Source of the DNA: Amycolatopsis echigonensis
GTDB taxonomy: Bacteria > Actinomycetota > Actinomycetes > Mycobacteriales > Pseudonocardiaceae
Length of the DNA: 64,000 nt
Reading direction: 5' to 3'
NCBI RefSeq assembly: GCF_014174495.1
Contig: NZ_JACJHR010000027.1
Span: forward strand, 1 to 64,000
The notes beneath the pieces are model-generated. The model worked only from the letters and a program-made list of their open reading frames with translations, had not been told where the DNA came from and did no database searches. Shown here piece after piece: positions 8,694-16,663 of this stretch (the stretch's first letter is position 1; each line of letters begins with the position of its first letter). The position numbers and the translations under genes are program-made.

Positions 8694-8728
8694 GCGAAGG
8701 CCCCCTCGGAGTCCGAGAGGGCCTTCGC
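8694..8728 (-). terminator. Terminator hairpin after hypothetical gene
   Basis: Bases 8694-8710 and 8712-8728 form a 17-position inverted repeat with one mismatch and almost no loop. It lies 17 bases beyond the stop of the leftward gene ending at 8745. Confidence 0.65.
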
Positions 8729-8744
8729 GGCTGGATAACGAGTG

Positions 8745-9071
8745 TTACGACTTGTCTTTGTTGCGCATCGCGATGGGGACCCCGGCTAGGTCCTCCTCGT
8801 TGCACAGCAATTTCACGTCGTAGTAGGGCGAACCCTGTCGCTCGTCGTAGTCTAGGTGGATCGCGAGGACGTCGAGCGGTTCTCCCAGCCACTCCTGCGC
8901 TTGGCGCAGCCATACTGCACAGCGCTCGAGCGCGCTGGGCAGGTCGTCGTCACGAAACTCGACTGGTCGATACGGCACGTCCTGGACCTGATCGCGCGGG
9001 TTTGAGGGTGCGGGCAGGCCAGGCGAGAGTCCCGAGTCGTCCAGTTCGAGTTGGATCGTTTGCTCAGTCAC
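8745..9071 (-). CDS. Conserved-looking hypothetical protein, 108 residues
   Basis: I do not recognise the family. GTG at 9071 is the likely start, giving M-T-E-Q-T-I-Q-L-E. The protein is acidic and has a region R-P-V-E-F-R-D-D-D-L followed by a Trp-rich helix (C-A-V-W-L-R-Q-A-Q-E-W-L) and a C-terminal Y-Y-D-V-K-L-L strand. No signal peptide, membrane segment or metal motif is visible. Codon use and the terminator behind it support a real gene. It lies alone between the phosphopantetheinyl transferase and the TetR-ligase operon. Confidence 0.65.
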   Translation of the reverse strand: MTEQTIQLELDDSGLSPGLPAPSNPRDQVQDVPYRPVEFRDDDLPSALERCAVWLRQAQEWLGEPLDVLAIHLDYDERQGSPYYDVKLLCNEEDLAGVPIAMRNKDKS

Positions 9072-9117
9072 CCTTCGAGCGTCCCCCACGTTCGCCGTCT
9101 GAGCAAGGCGTACAGCG

Positions 9118-9765
9118 CTAAAAGCCCTCTTGGACAGGCAAGTCCCACACCTGGGCGACCACTTCGAGGCATTGCCGGAGGTCCTGCGCACGCACCGCGA
9201 CCGGATGCCCGAGCACCCGCAAGGCCAGTTCCGCGTAGTGCGTGGCCAGGTCTTCGAGCTTGAGCGGGCCCTTCGGGGAATACCATCTGGCCACGCCGCT
9301 GCACATTTCCAGCAATGCGAGCCGCGTCACGGCCGGCTGTGCGGTGTGGAACACATTCGCCGCGGCTCCGTCTTCGATCGCCTTGGCCCAGTACCGCTCG
9401 TATTCGTCCCGCAGCGCGACCACTCGCGCACGCGCCGGAGCCGAGAGCGCGTCGACTTCGTTGTCCACCACCCGGGTTTCGCCCGGCTGGGCGGCGTGCG
9501 CGAGGACGTGCAGCGCGACCAGCGTGCGCATCCGGACCACCGGATCGTCGCTGCCCGCGGTGGCCTTCGCGACCGCGTCGATCAGGCGGAGCAGCGAGGT
9601 CGTCATGATCTCGACGAGAAGATCTTCCTTGGTGCCCATGTAGTGGTAGAGCGTCGCCGAAGAAAGTTCGGCTTCCTGGGCCAGATCCCGGATGCCTGTG
9701 CCGTGGAAACCCTTGGTGGCGAATAGTTTCACGGCCGCCGCCCGTACTCGTTCGGCGCTGCTCAC
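9118..9765 (-). CDS. TetR-family regulator of acyl-CoA ligase operon
   Basis: A 215-residue regulator. The N-terminal helix-turn-helix runs from about residue 5 to 50, with G-F-H-G-T-G-I-R-D-L and the recognition helix S-S-A-T-L-Y-H-Y-M-G-T-K-E-D-L. The remainder is an all-helical ligand-binding domain resembling KstR2/FadR-like TetR proteins. GTG at 9765 overlaps the ligase stop (GTGA), so it is the last gene of an enoyl-CoA hydratase, ligase, regulator operon. It likely senses an acyl-CoA made by this operon. The CGAT-repeat palindrome at 12057-12072 in the divergent promoter is the best candidate operator. Confidence 0.9.
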   Translation of the reverse strand: MSSAERVRAAAVKLFATKGFHGTGIRDLAQEAELSSATLYHYMGTKEDLLVEIMTTSLLRLIDAVAKATAGSDDPVVRMRTLVALHVLAHAAQPGETRVVDNEVDALSAPARARVVALRDEYERYWAKAIEDGAAANVFHTAQPAVTRLALLEMCSGVARWYSPKGPLKLEDLATHYAELALRVLGHPVAVRAQDLRQCLEVVAQVWDLPVQEGF

Positions 9766-11297
9766 TGCCACTCCCCGGTGCTGCGGTCCCAGGAGCCGGC
9801 ACGGAGGTCGGCGACCTTCCGCAGCTCGCCCTTCGCGACGCGTTCGGACGGGGTGCGCGGCAGGTCGTCCGCGAACGTCCAGAACCTCGGCACCTTGAAG
9901 TACGCCAGCTGCCGCGCGCAGAACTCCGCCAGCTCCTCGGGCGACGGCCGGCCGTCGGAGCACACGACGTACGCCTTCACTTCCTCGCCGCGCAGCTCGT
10001 CCGGCACCGCGAGCACGGCCGCGAGCTGCACTTTCGGATGTTGCAGCAGCGCGCGCTCGACCTCGTCGGCGGAGATGTTCTCGCCGCTGCGCCGGATCAT
10101 GTCCTTGGTGCGGCCGAGGTAGTAGACGCGGCCCTCGGCGTCCATCCGCGCGAGGTCGCCGGTGTGGAACCAGCCGCCGGCGAAGGCGCGTGCGGTCGCT
10201 TCGGGATCTTCGTGGTAACCGTGCATCAGCCCGATGCCGCGGATCAGCAGTTCGCCGGTTTCGCCGCGCGGTAACGGTTTCCCGTCCTCTCCGGCGATCA
10301 TCACCTCGCGGTCGCGGGTCGGCCGTCCGATGCAGCCGGTGCCCACCGCGGCGTCGTGATCGGCCTCGGACACCCGGAGGTCGCCGCCGGTCTCGGTCAT
10401 CCCGAACGCCTCGTACCACGGCACGCCCCAGCGTTCCTCCAGCTGAGCGTGCAGGTCGGGCGGGATCGCCGACGCGCTGATCGCGCGGACGCGGTGGTTC
10501 CGGTCGTCCGGATGCGGCGGCTGGCGCAGCAGCAGCGTGGGCATCAGGCCGAGGCAGTAGAACCAGGTGACCTCGTACTCGCGGACCTTCGCCCAGAAGG
10601 TGGACGGGTGGAAGCGGTCCAGCACGACGAGCGTTGCCCCGGCGGCCAGCGCGAGCGCGACGTTCCACTGTGGATCGATGTAGTGGAACGGTTGGGCGGT
10701 AAGCAGAATGTCGTCTTCGCCGACGGCGGGGAAGCCGGTGGCGAGTCCGATCGCGAGCGTGGTCCAGTACCGGTGGGGCAGCACGCAGCCCTTCGGCGCG
10801 CCGGTCGTGCCCGAGGTGTACTGGATGTTGACCGGCTGTTCGGCGACCACCGATCGCGGCTCGCAGCACGTTTCCGACTGAAGCGCGTCCGGCGTGAGGA
10901 CGCGTTCCACAGCCGTTTCCGGCGCGATTTTCTCCAGCAGTTCCACGAACTCTTCGGCGGCTACCGCGAGTCGTGCGCCGGAGTGGCGCAAGACGTGCGC
11001 GCCGTCGAATTCGCGGTAGTTGATGTTGACCGGGACCAGAATGGCGCCGAGTTTGGCGAGCGCGAGCCACAGGAGCGGGAATTCCGGCTCGTTGCGGAGC
11101 ATCACCGCTACGCGATCGCCTGCCTGGACGCCTTGGTCTTGGAGCGCTTTCGCCAGGCGTCCGCTGCGGTCGTCGACCTCGGCGAAGGTGAACCGGGCGC
11201 CGGTGCTGTCGAAGATCCACGCCGTGCGCTCCGGCCAGAGCTGCGCGGCCCGCGTGACCAGGGCGACCAGGGTGTCGACGTTCTGCAGCGGCGTCAC
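9762..11297 (-). CDS. Acyl- or aryl-CoA ligase (AMP-forming)
   Basis: A 511-residue ANL enzyme. The phosphate loop Y-T-S-G-T-T-G-A-P-K-G is at 160-170, F-G-M-T-E-T-G near 310, the hinge F-H-T-G-D-L near 390, and R-V-A-K-G-E-L at the C-terminus supplies the catalytic lysine. It would activate a carboxylic acid to its CoA ester. ATG at 11297 overlaps the stop of the enoyl-CoA hydratase (ATGA). It resembles carnitine- or cyclohexanecarboxylate-CoA ligases, but the substrate is not readable. Context: hydratase, ligase, TetR in one operon, so activation followed by beta-oxidation of an unusual acid. Confidence 0.88.
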   Translation of the reverse strand: MTPLQNVDTLVALVTRAAQLWPERTAWIFDSTGARFTFAEVDDRSGRLAKALQDQGVQAGDRVAVMLRNEPEFPLLWLALAKLGAILVPVNINYREFDGAHVLRHSGARLAVAAEEFVELLEKIAPETAVERVLTPDALQSETCCEPRSVVAEQPVNIQYTSGTTGAPKGCVLPHRYWTTLAIGLATGFPAVGEDDILLTAQPFHYIDPQWNVALALAAGATLVVLDRFHPSTFWAKVREYEVTWFYCLGLMPTLLLRQPPHPDDRNHRVRAISASAIPPDLHAQLEERWGVPWYEAFGMTETGGDLRVSEADHDAAVGTGCIGRPTRDREVMIAGEDGKPLPRGETGELLIRGIGLMHGYHEDPEATARAFAGGWFHTGDLARMDAEGRVYYLGRTKDMIRRSGENISADEVERALLQHPKVQLAAVLAVPDELRGEEVKAYVVCSDGRPSPEELAEFCARQLAYFKVPRFWTFADDLPRTPSERVAKGELRKVADLRAGSWDRSTGEWQ

Positions 11298-12037
11298 GCC
11301 CGGCTCCGGAACGCTTCGGTCGACTCGCGGACGGCGGCCGAGTGCTCGGTGATCAAAGCGTGGGTGACCTCGAGTTCCAGCGCCGAATCGAAGGCGTGGT
11401 CGATCCCGGCGTCCAGCGCCCGCTTCGCCATCGTGGCGGCCTCCGGCGGGTGATGCGCGATCTTTTCCGCCCAGCCGAGCGCGAACGGCATCAGCTCGTC
11501 CGCCGGGAGCGCGGCGTTGACGAGCCCGATGTCGTGCGCGCGACGGCCGTCGATCCGCTCGCCGAGCAGCAGCAGCTCCTTGGCCTTGACCGGCCCGACC
11601 AGCAGCGGGAGCAGCCTCGACGCGGCACCGGTGACGCTCAGCCCCAGCGACACCTCGGGGAACGCGAACACCGCGTCCTCGGCGGCCAGGATCAGGTCGC
11701 AGCCCAGCGCGAACTCCGCGCCCGCGCCGATCGCGTACCCGTGCACGGCGGCGATCACCGGCTGACGCAGCGCGCGCAGCCGGCGCGTGACGTCCTGGAG
11801 CCGCTCCAGCCTCGTCCGGGAGTCCCCCTCCGGGGTGGGTTCCTTCAGGTCGTGCCCGGCGCAGAAGGCGCGGCCGTTGCCCGACAGCAGCACGACGCGG
11901 GCGTCGCTGTGCGCGACCTCCTCCAGCGCGGTCAGAAAGTCGTCCACCAGCACGGGCGCGACGGCGTTGAGCCGCTCGGGCCGGTTCAGCCGGATCTGCG
12001 CGATGCCGCCTTCGACGGCCAGGTCCACGGTGCTCAT
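11294..12037 (-). CDS. Enoyl-CoA hydratase/isomerase (crotonase family)
   Basis: A 247-residue crotonase-fold protein. The oxyanion-hole segments are S-G-N-G-R-A-F-C-A-G-H-D near residue 52-63 and H-G-Y-A-I-G-A-G-A-E near 98-107. The Glu of G-A-E-F is in the position of the first catalytic glutamate, and F-P-E-V near 130 matches the second. It would hydrate or isomerise an enoyl-CoA. First gene of the operon with the ligase and TetR. No purine-rich SD precedes ATG 12037; the leader is pyrimidine-rich, so translation may be leaderless. It is divergent from the amidohydrolase. Confidence 0.9.
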   Translation of the reverse strand: MSTVDLAVEGGIAQIRLNRPERLNAVAPVLVDDFLTALEEVAHSDARVVLLSGNGRAFCAGHDLKEPTPEGDSRTRLERLQDVTRRLRALRQPVIAAVHGYAIGAGAEFALGCDLILAAEDAVFAFPEVSLGLSVTGAASRLLPLLVGPVKAKELLLLGERIDGRRAHDIGLVNAALPADELMPFALGWAEKIAHHPPEAATMAKRALDAGIDHAFDSALELEVTHALITEHSAAVRESTEAFRSRA

Positions 12038-12056
12038 GGAGGTGAGCCTAGACGTT

Positions 12057-12072
12057 CGATCGATCGATCGAT
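12057..12072. promoter_or_regulatory. Candidate TetR operator: CGAT repeat in divergent promoter
   Basis: Four tandem copies of CGAT (12057-12072), self-complementary over ATCGATCGATCGAT and flanked by TTCGA and TCGAA. It lies in the 47-base gap between the hydratase and the amidohydrolase, so a protein bound here could control both directions. Confidence 0.5.
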
Positions 12073-12084
12073 AGTGTCGAAGGC

Positions 12085-13662
12085 ATGCAGGTTGACGCGG
12101 TGTACGAGAACGCCAGGCTGGTCACCGGCGACACCGCGCTCGCGGTGCTGCACGGCCGGATCGTGGCGCTGGGCGACGACGCGCGCGAACTGTCCGCCCG
12201 CCGCCGCGTCGACCTCGGCGGGGGTTTCGTCGCCCCCGGCTTCCACGACGCGCACAACCACATGGCCTGGTTCGGGATGGGCCTGGACGACGTGCCGCTC
12301 AGCGACTGCCGCACCGTCGACGAGGTGTACGACGCGGTGGCGCGGCGCGCGGCCGAGCTGCCCGCCGGGAGCTGGGTCGTCGGCAGCGGCTACGACCAGA
12401 ACAAACTCGCCGGCGGCGAGCATCCCGACCGGCACGGCCTGGACCGTGCCGCGCCCGGCATGCTCGTGCGGCTCAAGCACACGTCCGGCCACATGACGCT
12501 GGTCAACTCCGCGGTGCTCGACCAGCTTGACCTCGAGAACGTCCCCGTCGGCGGCGACGTGGTCCTGTCCTCCGACGGCTCGCCGACCGGTTTGCTGCGG
12601 GAGCAGGCGCAACTGCTGCTGCGCCCGCTGACGTACCCGACGCCGCTCGAATCGGTGATCCGCGGCCTTGACCGGGCGAGCCAGCAGTACCTGTCCGAGG
12701 GCATCACGAGCGTCCAGGAAGCCGGAATCGGCGGTGGCCTGGTCGGCGAAACGCCCGCCGAGCTGGCCGCGTACCAGCTCGCGCGCGAACGCGGCGTCCT
12801 GCGAGTGCGCAGCACGGTGATGGTCGCCGCGAGCGTGCTGCACGACCTGCCCGACGGCGCCGGCTTCGGTCTGGACCTGGGCCTGCGCACCGGCCTCGGC
12901 GACGAGTGGCTGCGCATCGGCCCGATGAAGCTCTTCGCCGACGGCTCGCTGGTCGGCCGCACCTGCGCGATGCACGAACCGTTCGACGGCGAACCGGACA
13001 ACCGCGGCTACTTCCAGGTGCCCGAGGACGAACTGGCGCGCACCATCCGCCAAGCGCACGACGCCGGCTGGCAAATCGCGACCCACGCCATCGGCGACCG
13101 AGCCATCACGGTCGTCCTCGACGCCTACGAAGCCGCCCTGGCCGCCACCCCGCGCGCCGACCACCGGCACCGCATCGAGCACTGCGCCGTGCTCCCGCCC
13201 GCGGAGCTGACCCGTCTGGCGTCACTGGGCCTGATCGCGTCCCCGCAGGGCCGGTTCGTGAACGAACTGGGCGACGGCATGCGCGCGGCACTCGGCGAAG
13301 CGCGGGTGCCGTGGTGCTACCGCCTCCGCAGCCTCCTCGACGCCGGATGCGTCCTGCCCGCCAGCTCAGACCGCCCCGTCGTCGACGGCGCCCCGCTGCT
13401 GGGCCTCGCCGACATGGTCCACCGCCAGATGTCCACCGGCGAACCGTTCTCGGTGGAGGAAGCGCTGACCCCGGCGGAGGCCCTGCGCGCCTACACGTAC
13501 GGCTCGGCCTACGCGACCTTCGCGGAAAGCTACCTCGGCACGCTGGAGCCGGGGAAGCTCGCGGACTTCGTGGTGCTGTCCGCGGACCCACTGTCCACAG
13601 TGGAGGAAGCACGGGTGCTCGGCACCGCGGTGGGCGGCGAGCTCCGTTACGAGGCCGGGTGA
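12085..13662 (+). CDS. Amidohydrolase family 3 protein (YtcJ-like)
   Basis: A 525-residue metal-dependent hydrolase of the amidohydrolase superfamily, cytosolic. H-D-A-H-N-H-M near residue 54 is the first metal-binding motif, followed by a TIM barrel with T-H-A-I-G-D-R-A near 333 and H-R-I-E-H-C near 362, and a C-terminal composite beta domain ending G-K-L-A-D-F-V-V-L-S. Family members hydrolyse amides or exo-N-acyl groups; many remain without a known substrate. It is divergent from the hydratase-ligase-TetR operon and shares its 47-base promoter gap, so it may act on the same compound and release the acid that the ligase activates. Start ATG 12085 has only a weak GAAGG next to it. Confidence 0.88.
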   Translation: MQVDAVYENARLVTGDTALAVLHGRIVALGDDARELSARRRVDLGGGFVAPGFHDAHNHMAWFGMGLDDVPLSDCRTVDEVYDAVARRAAELPAGSWVVGSGYDQNKLAGGEHPDRHGLDRAAPGMLVRLKHTSGHMTLVNSAVLDQLDLENVPVGGDVVLSSDGSPTGLLREQAQLLLRPLTYPTPLESVIRGLDRASQQYLSEGITSVQEAGIGGGLVGETPAELAAYQLARERGVLRVRSTVMVAASVLHDLPDGAGFGLDLGLRTGLGDEWLRIGPMKLFADGSLVGRTCAMHEPFDGEPDNRGYFQVPEDELARTIRQAHDAGWQIATHAIGDRAITVVLDAYEAALAATPRADHRHRIEHCAVLPPAELTRLASLGLIASPQGRFVNELGDGMRAALGEARVPWCYRLRSLLDAGCVLPASSDRPVVDGAPLLGLADMVHRQMSTGEPFSVEEALTPAEALRAYTYGSAYATFAESYLGTLEPGKLADFVVLSADPLSTVEEARVLGTAVGGELRYEAG

Positions 13663-13675
13663 TCGAAATGCCGGT

Positions 13676-13990
13676 TCAGCTGCCTACGAATGCCATCGCC
13701 TCCCTCGCCACCGCACTCCACTCCAGCGGAGACTCCGGATCCATCGCGAACCACTCCTTCATCGGGACGCCCTTGTTCGCGTCGAAGCGCACGCCGTGGC
13801 CGCCCTCCACCAGCTCGTCCACCCGCGCCTTCGGCAGCTTCACCACGAGTTCGCCGCGTACGAACATCGCGAAGATCCGCCCGTGCACCTTCAGCGCGTG
13901 CGAACAGAAGCCGCGCCCTGGCCGGGGCGGCGTGACGCCTGGGCAGAGCTGCAGCTCGTCGACGAGGTCTTCGAACCGCTCTTCAGTCAT
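13676..13990 (-). CDS. TfoX N-terminal-domain-like protein
   Basis: A 104-residue protein starting M-T-E-E-R-F at ATG 13990. The central K-V-H-G-R-I-F-A-M-F-V-R-G-E-L-V-V-K-L-P and the later G-V-P-M-K-E-W-F pattern match small TfoX/Sxy N-terminal-domain proteins (also related to YjbR-like folds). In Gammaproteobacteria TfoX controls competence, but actinobacterial stand-alone versions have no established role. It is convergent with the amidohydrolase and divergent from the GNAT gene, with 43 bases in between. Confidence 0.75.
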   Translation of the reverse strand: MTEERFEDLVDELQLCPGVTPPRPGRGFCSHALKVHGRIFAMFVRGELVVKLPKARVDELVEGGHGVRFDANKGVPMKEWFAMDPESPLEWSAVAREAMAFVGS

Positions 13991-14033
13991 TCCCGCACCG
14001 TAGCCGCCACCACCGACAAGAAAGGGGCGCCCG

Positions 14034-14474
14034 ATGCCCGTTCGCGACGCCGTCTTCGAGGACGTCGAGGAAATCTGCAGCCTCATCGAGGAACACGCGG
14101 TCTACGAGGAGAAGCACGACCTCAAACTCGACCGCGCCGAGATGAGCGGTCACCTGTTCGGTCCGGAACCCAAGGCGTGGGTGCTGATGTGCACGCCGCC
14201 GGGACGCCCGGACGTCATCGCCGGGTTCGCCTTCTGCAGCTGGAATTTCTCCACGTGGGAGGGCCGTCCGGGCATCTGGCTCGACGACCTGTTCATCCGC
14301 CCGGAGCACCGCAGGCACGGGCTGGGCCGGGAACTGCTCGACGCACTGCGCGCCCGCACGACGGGCCGGGTCGAATGGGACATGCAGGCGGGCAACGCGA
14401 AAGCGGAGGCCTTTTACGCGCAGCTCGGCGCGGAGCCGGTGCCGGGCTGGATCCGCTACCGCTGGCGGCCCTGA
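14034..14474 (+). CDS. GNAT-family N-acetyltransferase
   Basis: A 146-residue acetyltransferase. The acetyl-CoA binding motif A is R-P-E-H-R-R-H-G-L-G-R-E-L-L at about residues 90-103 after the strand I-W-L-D-D-L-F-I, and the C-terminal N-A-K-A-E-A-F-Y-A-Q-L-G-A is standard. It transfers acetyl from acetyl-CoA to an amine; the family resembles diamine/polyamine acetyltransferases (SAT-like), but the substrate is unproven. ATG 14034 has AAAGGGG just upstream. It is followed by a DtxR-like gene after 41 bases and could share its transcript. Confidence 0.88.
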   Translation: MPVRDAVFEDVEEICSLIEEHAVYEEKHDLKLDRAEMSGHLFGPEPKAWVLMCTPPGRPDVIAGFAFCSWNFSTWEGRPGIWLDDLFIRPEHRRHGLGRELLDALRARTTGRVEWDMQAGNAKAEAFYAQLGAEPVPGWIRYRWRP

Positions 14475-14515
14475 CCGGCCGACCCCCGCGGGCTGGGCCC
14501 CGTATCGTATGCGGC

Positions 14516-15199
14516 ATGGGAGATGGTTCCGTCCGGAGGTCGTCGTCGGTCGAGGACTACGTGCGGGTGATCTACGGGCTGGTCGAGCGGGGCGAGGCGG
14601 TCACCAACGCGTCGCTGGCCGGTCGGCTTGAGGTGAGCCCGTCGTCGGCGTCGGGCATGGTCACGAAGCTTTCGCAGCTCGGCCTGGTCGCGCACGTGCC
14701 CTACCGCGGCATCGAGCTGACCTCGGAGGGACGGCAGCTCGCGCGGTCGGTGCTGCGCAGGCACCGGCTGATCGAGACCTATCTCGTCTCCGAACTCGGC
14801 TACACCTGGGACGAGGTGCACGCCGAGGCCGACGCGCTGGAACACGCCGTCTCCGACCGGCTCGTCGAGCGCATCGCGGCCAAGCTCGGCAACCCCGTGC
14901 GCGATCCGCACGGCGATCCGATCCCGGCTCCGGACGGCAGCGTCGAGGAACTCCCGATGCGCATTCTGGACGACCTGCCGCCCGGTGCGGTCGGCGAGAT
15001 CGTCCGCGTCTGGGACACCGATCCGGACCTGCTGCGCTACCTCACCGAGCACGCGATCGGCCTCGGCGAACGCATCGAGGTGGTCGAGCGGCAGCCGTTC
15101 GGCGGGCCGATGGTGGTGAAGGTCGGCCAGCCGCCGGACGCGGCCACGCACGCCATCGGCAAGGAGATCGCGCAGGCGTTGTCGGTCACCCTGCGCTGA
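14516..15199 (+). CDS. DtxR/IdeR/MntR-family metal-dependent regulator
   Basis: A 227-residue repressor. Residues about 9-60 form the winged HTH (S-V-E-D-Y-V-R-V-I-Y-G, then S-P-S-S-A-S-G-M-V-T-K-L). A dimerisation and metal-binding domain follows, with H-R-L-I-E-T-Y-L and E-A-D-A-L-E-H-A-V-S; the tail looks like the FeoA/SH3 domain. Length matches three-domain IdeR proteins. It would repress iron or manganese genes when metal is bound. The position usually held by Cys102 of DtxR-like iron sensors cannot be settled by eye, so iron versus manganese is open. A TATCGTAT box lies just upstream of ATG 14516. Confidence 0.88.
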   Translation: MGDGSVRRSSSVEDYVRVIYGLVERGEAVTNASLAGRLEVSPSSASGMVTKLSQLGLVAHVPYRGIELTSEGRQLARSVLRRHRLIETYLVSELGYTWDEVHAEADALEHAVSDRLVERIAAKLGNPVRDPHGDPIPAPDGSVEELPMRILDDLPPGAVGEIVRVWDTDPDLLRYLTEHAIGLGERIEVVERQPFGGPMVVKVGQPPDAATHAIGKEIAQALSVTLR

Positions 15200-15267
15200 G
15201 GGGCGTACGCGCGAGTGTCGCTGCCGGGCGGATGTGCCCGGCCGTGTGTCCGCCGACGATGGTCGGC

Positions 15268-16086
15268 ATGACCACTACCAAGCCGTTCCGCTTCGGCATC
15301 GTCGCCGGGTACGCCCCGGATCTGGAGTCCTGGACCGCGCAGGCCCGCCGGATCGAGGAACTGGGTCTCGACACGATGTTCGCGACCGACCCGGTCGGCG
15401 GGCTCGACCCGTTGACGCTCGTTCCGGCCGCCGCCGCGGTCACGAGCAAGCTCACCGTCGGCACCTTCGTGCTGGCCGATCCGTTCCGCGACGCCCGGAA
15501 CCTCGCGTGGCAGGCCGGTTCGCTGCATCAGGCGACCGGCGGCCGCTTCCTGCTGGGGCTGGGCGTCGGCCATCCCGGAGCGGGCGAGCACGCCGCGACG
15601 CTGGGCCGCGAGTTCCTTTCGCCCGGCGAACGCGTCGCCCGGCTGGCCGACACGATCGAGGTGCTCGCGCAGCGCCCCGAGCGGCCCCGGCTCATGCTCG
15701 CGGCTTCCGGGCCCAAAATGCTCGCGCTCGCCGCGCGCACCGCCGACGTCGTGACGTTCGCCTGGGGACCGCGCACCACCGAGGAGCAGGCTGACTCCAT
15801 TGTGGACACTTTTCGCTCGTTCGCGGGAGACCGGGACGTCGAAGTGGCGGTGAATCTCACCGCGATCGGGGACAAGCCTTCTCCCCGGCTCGCGCGCTAC
15901 ACCGGGGTCGACATACCTCAGCTGGTCGAGGAAAAAGCGGTCACCGTGGTACCAGAAAACCCTGACGCCGCTGGGGAAATGCTTCTCCGCTGGCGAGAGC
16001 GGTGGGGGATTTCCTGTGTCACGGTCAATTCCGGCTATGCGGAACCGTTCGCCGCGATTGCCCGGGCACTGTCCGCACAAGGGTGA
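15268..16086 (+). CDS. F420-dependent LLM-class oxidoreductase
   Basis: A 272-residue luciferase-like TIM-barrel protein, starting at M-T-T-T-K-P-F-R-F-G. It has F-A-T-D-P-V-G-G-L-D-P near residue 37, L-G-L-G-V-G-H-P near 100 and L-M-L-A-A-S-G-P-K near 143, all typical of the F420-dependent TIGR03621-like group. Such enzymes use reduced coenzyme F420 for hydride transfer to diverse small molecules. A TCCATTGTGGA word lies inside it at 15796-15806. Flanked by the DtxR-like and HTH genes with no overlap; probably independent. Substrate unknown. Confidence 0.82.
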   Translation: MTTTKPFRFGIVAGYAPDLESWTAQARRIEELGLDTMFATDPVGGLDPLTLVPAAAAVTSKLTVGTFVLADPFRDARNLAWQAGSLHQATGGRFLLGLGVGHPGAGEHAATLGREFLSPGERVARLADTIEVLAQRPERPRLMLAASGPKMLALAARTADVVTFAWGPRTTEEQADSIVDTFRSFAGDRDVEVAVNLTAIGDKPSPRLARYTGVDIPQLVEEKAVTVVPENPDAAGEMLLRWRERWGISCVTVNSGYAEPFAAIARALSAQG

Positions 16087-16158
16087 AAGCCCTTCCGATC
16101 ATGCGTTGTCCGGCCTACGCTCCGAGGTTTCCCAGCGACGTGGTTCGGAGCGTGTGCG

Positions 16159-16509
16159 ATGACCGGTCAGCGAACACCGACGATCGACCGGGGGAGGACA
16201 AGCGGACGGGAGCTCGGGCAATTGCTCGAAACCGGCCCGTTCGCCGAAGCGCTGCGCGCGGCCATCCGGGCCCGCGGGCTCGGCCTGGAACGCATCAGAT
16301 ATCGGCTGCGGGGAAGGGGAACGACGGTTAGTCTCGCGACCTTGAGCCATTGGCAATCCGGACGCTGCCGCCCGGAACGCCCGGAATCGTTGCGAGCCTT
16401 GCGAAATCTCGAGCAGATCCTCGGCGTCCCGGACGGGTCGCTGCGCAGGCTGCTCGGCCCGCCGCGTCCGCGCGGCCAGTTCCATCAGCCGGGCCAGCCG
16501 CTCCCCTGA
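16159..16509 (+). CDS. Small XRE-like HTH protein, possibly truncated
   Basis: A 116-residue protein with one recognisable domain at about residues 25-100: I-R-Y-R-L-R-G-R-G, then the recognition helix V-S-L-A-T-L-S-H-W-Q-S-G-R and R-P-E-R-P-E-S-L. The same N-terminal block occurs, as I recall it, at the start of longer (about 300-residue) actinomycete regulators, whose C-terminal half is missing here: the frame stops soon after L-L-G-P-P-R-P-R-G. A strong hairpin follows directly. Either this is a natural short form or a truncated copy. Role unknown; DNA binding is the inference. Confidence 0.7.
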   Translation: MTGQRTPTIDRGRTSGRELGQLLETGPFAEALRAAIRARGLGLERIRYRLRGRGTTVSLATLSHWQSGRCRPERPESLRALRNLEQILGVPDGSLRRLLGPPRPRGQFHQPGQPLP

Positions 16510-16520
16510 GCGCGCCCGGC

Positions 16521-16580
16521 CGCGGCGGACGGCGAAGCGCGCCGGCGTATCCCGACGCCCGCGCGCCGCCGTCCGCCGCG
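16521..16580 (+). terminator. Hairpin after HTH gene
   Basis: Perfect 14-bp arms at 16521-16534 and 16567-16580 with a GC-rich 32-nt interior that can pair further. Starts 12 bases after the HTH stop. Confidence 0.6.
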
Positions 16581-16663
16581 TTCGCCAAGGCCCGTCCCGT
16601 GAACGCGCCGGGCTTCGGCATCGCGCGCCGAGGCCGAAACCGGCGGCTTCTACGATCAGACCC

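Noticed and set aside
12057..12072. CGAT repeat as a simple-sequence phase-variation tract
   Set aside because: Only four units and outside any coding region; an operator reading fits better.
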